Origin: Streptomyces sp. NBC_01294
GTDB taxonomy: Bacteria; Actinomycetota; Actinomycetes; Streptomycetales; Streptomycetaceae
Length of the DNA stretch: 64,000 bases
Assembly (NCBI RefSeq): GCF_035917235.1
Contig: NZ_CP108423.1
Span: 5,485,501 to 5,549,500 of the forward strand
Reading direction: 5' to 3'
The first letter of the stretch is position 1. The number at the start of each line of letters is the position of its first letter. The notes under the pieces are model-generated. The model had not been told where the DNA came from. It saw only the letters and a list, made by a program, of their open reading frames with translations, and searched no databases. Both the position numbers and the translations under genes were made by a program. This document shows positions 63,372-64,000 of this stretch, in pieces.

Positions 63372-64000
63372 ATGGCACGACGCGGGATTCTGGGACGCTC
63401 TCGCCGCGAGTACAAGGTTCCCGAGCCGCACCCGTCCGGTGCGCGCCCGCCGAAGATCCCCGGCGAGCTGGTCCCGAACCACGTGGCCGTCGTCATGGAC
63501 GGCAACGGCCGCTGGGCCAAGGAGCGCGGCCTGCCGCGCACCGAGGGCCACAAGGTCGGCGAGGGAGTCGTGCTCGACGTGCTCAAGGGCTGCCTGGAGA
63601 TGGGCGTCAAGAACCTCTCCCTGTACGCCTTCTCGACGGAGAACTGGAAGCGCTCGCCCGACGAGGTCCGCTTCCTGATGAACTTCAACCGCGACGTCAT
63701 CCGCCGCCGCCGCGACGAGATGAACGAGCTGGGCATCCGCATCCGCTGGGTCGGCCGCATGCCGAAGATGTGGAAGTCGGTCGTCCAGGAGCTCCAGGTC
63801 GCACAGGAGCAGACCGTCGACAACGACGCCATGACCCTGTACTTCTGCGTGAACTACGGCGGCCGCGCGGAGATCGCGGACGCGGCGCAGGCGATCGCCC
63901 GCGATGTGGCGGCCGGCCGGCTGGACCCGTCGAAGGTCAACGAGAAGACCCTCGCGAAGTACATGTACTACCCGGACATGCCGGACGTGGACCTGTTCCT
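63372..64000 (+). CDS. uppS: Isoprenyl transferase (undecaprenyl diphosphate synthase), 3' end outside window
   Basis: At least 209 codons. [19 protein letters not shown] near residue 38 carries the catalytic Asp, [16 protein letters not shown] near residue 90 and [18 protein letters not shown] follow; the frame is still open at the window edge. Adds isopentenyl units to make the C55 (or similar) carrier for wall polymers, which links it to the glycosyltransferases at the window start. ATG at 63372 with GGAG upstream, 10 bp after recO. Confidence 0.96.
   Translation, partial: MARRGILGRSRREYKVPEPHPSGARPPKIPGELVPNHVAVVMDGNGRWAKERGLPRTEGHKVGEGVVLDVLKGCLEMGVKNLSLYAFSTENWKRSPDEVRFLMNFNRDVIRRRRDEMNELGIRIRWVGRMPKMWKSVVQELQVAQEQTVDNDAMTLYFCVNYGGRAEIADAAQAIARDVAAGRLDPSKVNEKTLAKYMYYPDMPDVDLF

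Overview
The window is high-GC actinobacterial chromosome, most likely Streptomyces or a very close relative. Codon third positions are strongly G/C, GTG starts are common, many starts are preceded by a TANNNT box 6-8 nt upstream (leaderless pattern), and the gene order (proB-proA-nadD-rsfS-leuS-comEA-comEC-holA-rpsT-lepA-hemW-hrcA-dnaJ-rsmE-rnz-phoH-ybeY-era-leuA-recO-uppS) is a conserved streptomycete core block. Species assignment is not possible from the sequence alone. Homology statements are made by eye from motifs, without database searches.

Layout. 1-4.2 kb: cell-surface polymer genes (a TagF-type glycosyltransferase/glycerophosphotransferase on the minus strand, then a GtrB/GtrA-like pair). 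4.3-14.3 kb: proline synthesis (proB, proA), two related membrane proteins, an M48 protease, nadD, a degenerate LCP/LytR protein, rsfS and a histidine phosphatase that seems to start at CTG. 14.4-18.2 kb: two identical tRNA-Ala(GGC) genes around a small zinc-ribbon gene, then leuS behind a Leu-codon leader peptide and terminator. 18.3-26.3 kb: DegV, ComEA, ComEC, YceI, HolA. 26.8-31.4 kb: rpsT, lepA, fadD. 31.4-40.9 kb: a GC-rich repeat cluster, hemW, Uma2 nuclease, DUF3097, an MBL hydrolase, CIRCE-hrcA-dnaJ, a nitronate monooxygenase-like gene, rsmE, HIT protein, rnz. 41-46 kb: PfkB kinase, phoH-ybeY-CNNM/CorC operon, a YjbR protein and a cytidine-deaminase-like protein lacking the zinc motif. 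46-48 kb: an MFS transporter gene split by about 0.8 kb of foreign, lower-GC DNA. 48-52.7 kb: a GlxA-type regulator, a WxL-like secreted protein, a DUF916-like surface protein that is in frame with era, and era. 52.8-56 kb (minus strand): methyltransferase, GNAT, an emfourin-type inhibitor and its M4 protease. 56-64 kb: a leucine leader peptide and leuA, SDR, TerB-like protein, an N-terminally damaged hydrolase, an NCS2 nucleobase permease, recO and the start of uppS.

How it fits together. Most genes are housekeeping: translation (leuS, lepA, rpsT, rsfS, rsmE, ybeY, era, tRNAs), the protein-folding stress circuit (hrcA/CIRCE/dnaJ), amino acid synthesis (proB, proA, leuA), DNA uptake and repair (comEA, comEC, holA, recO) and the cell envelope (TagF-like, GtrA/B, LCP-like, uppS). 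Two separate genes of leucine metabolism (leuS and leuA) both carry leader peptides rich in leucine codons, suggesting parallel attenuation.

The accessory or unusual parts are the split MFS gene, a family of GC-rich palindromic intergenic repeats at four loci (one of which lies inside the 5' end of the DUF916 gene), the comEC and DUF916 reading frames that lack their own stop codons, and the WxL-like/DUF916 pair normally discussed in Firmicutes.
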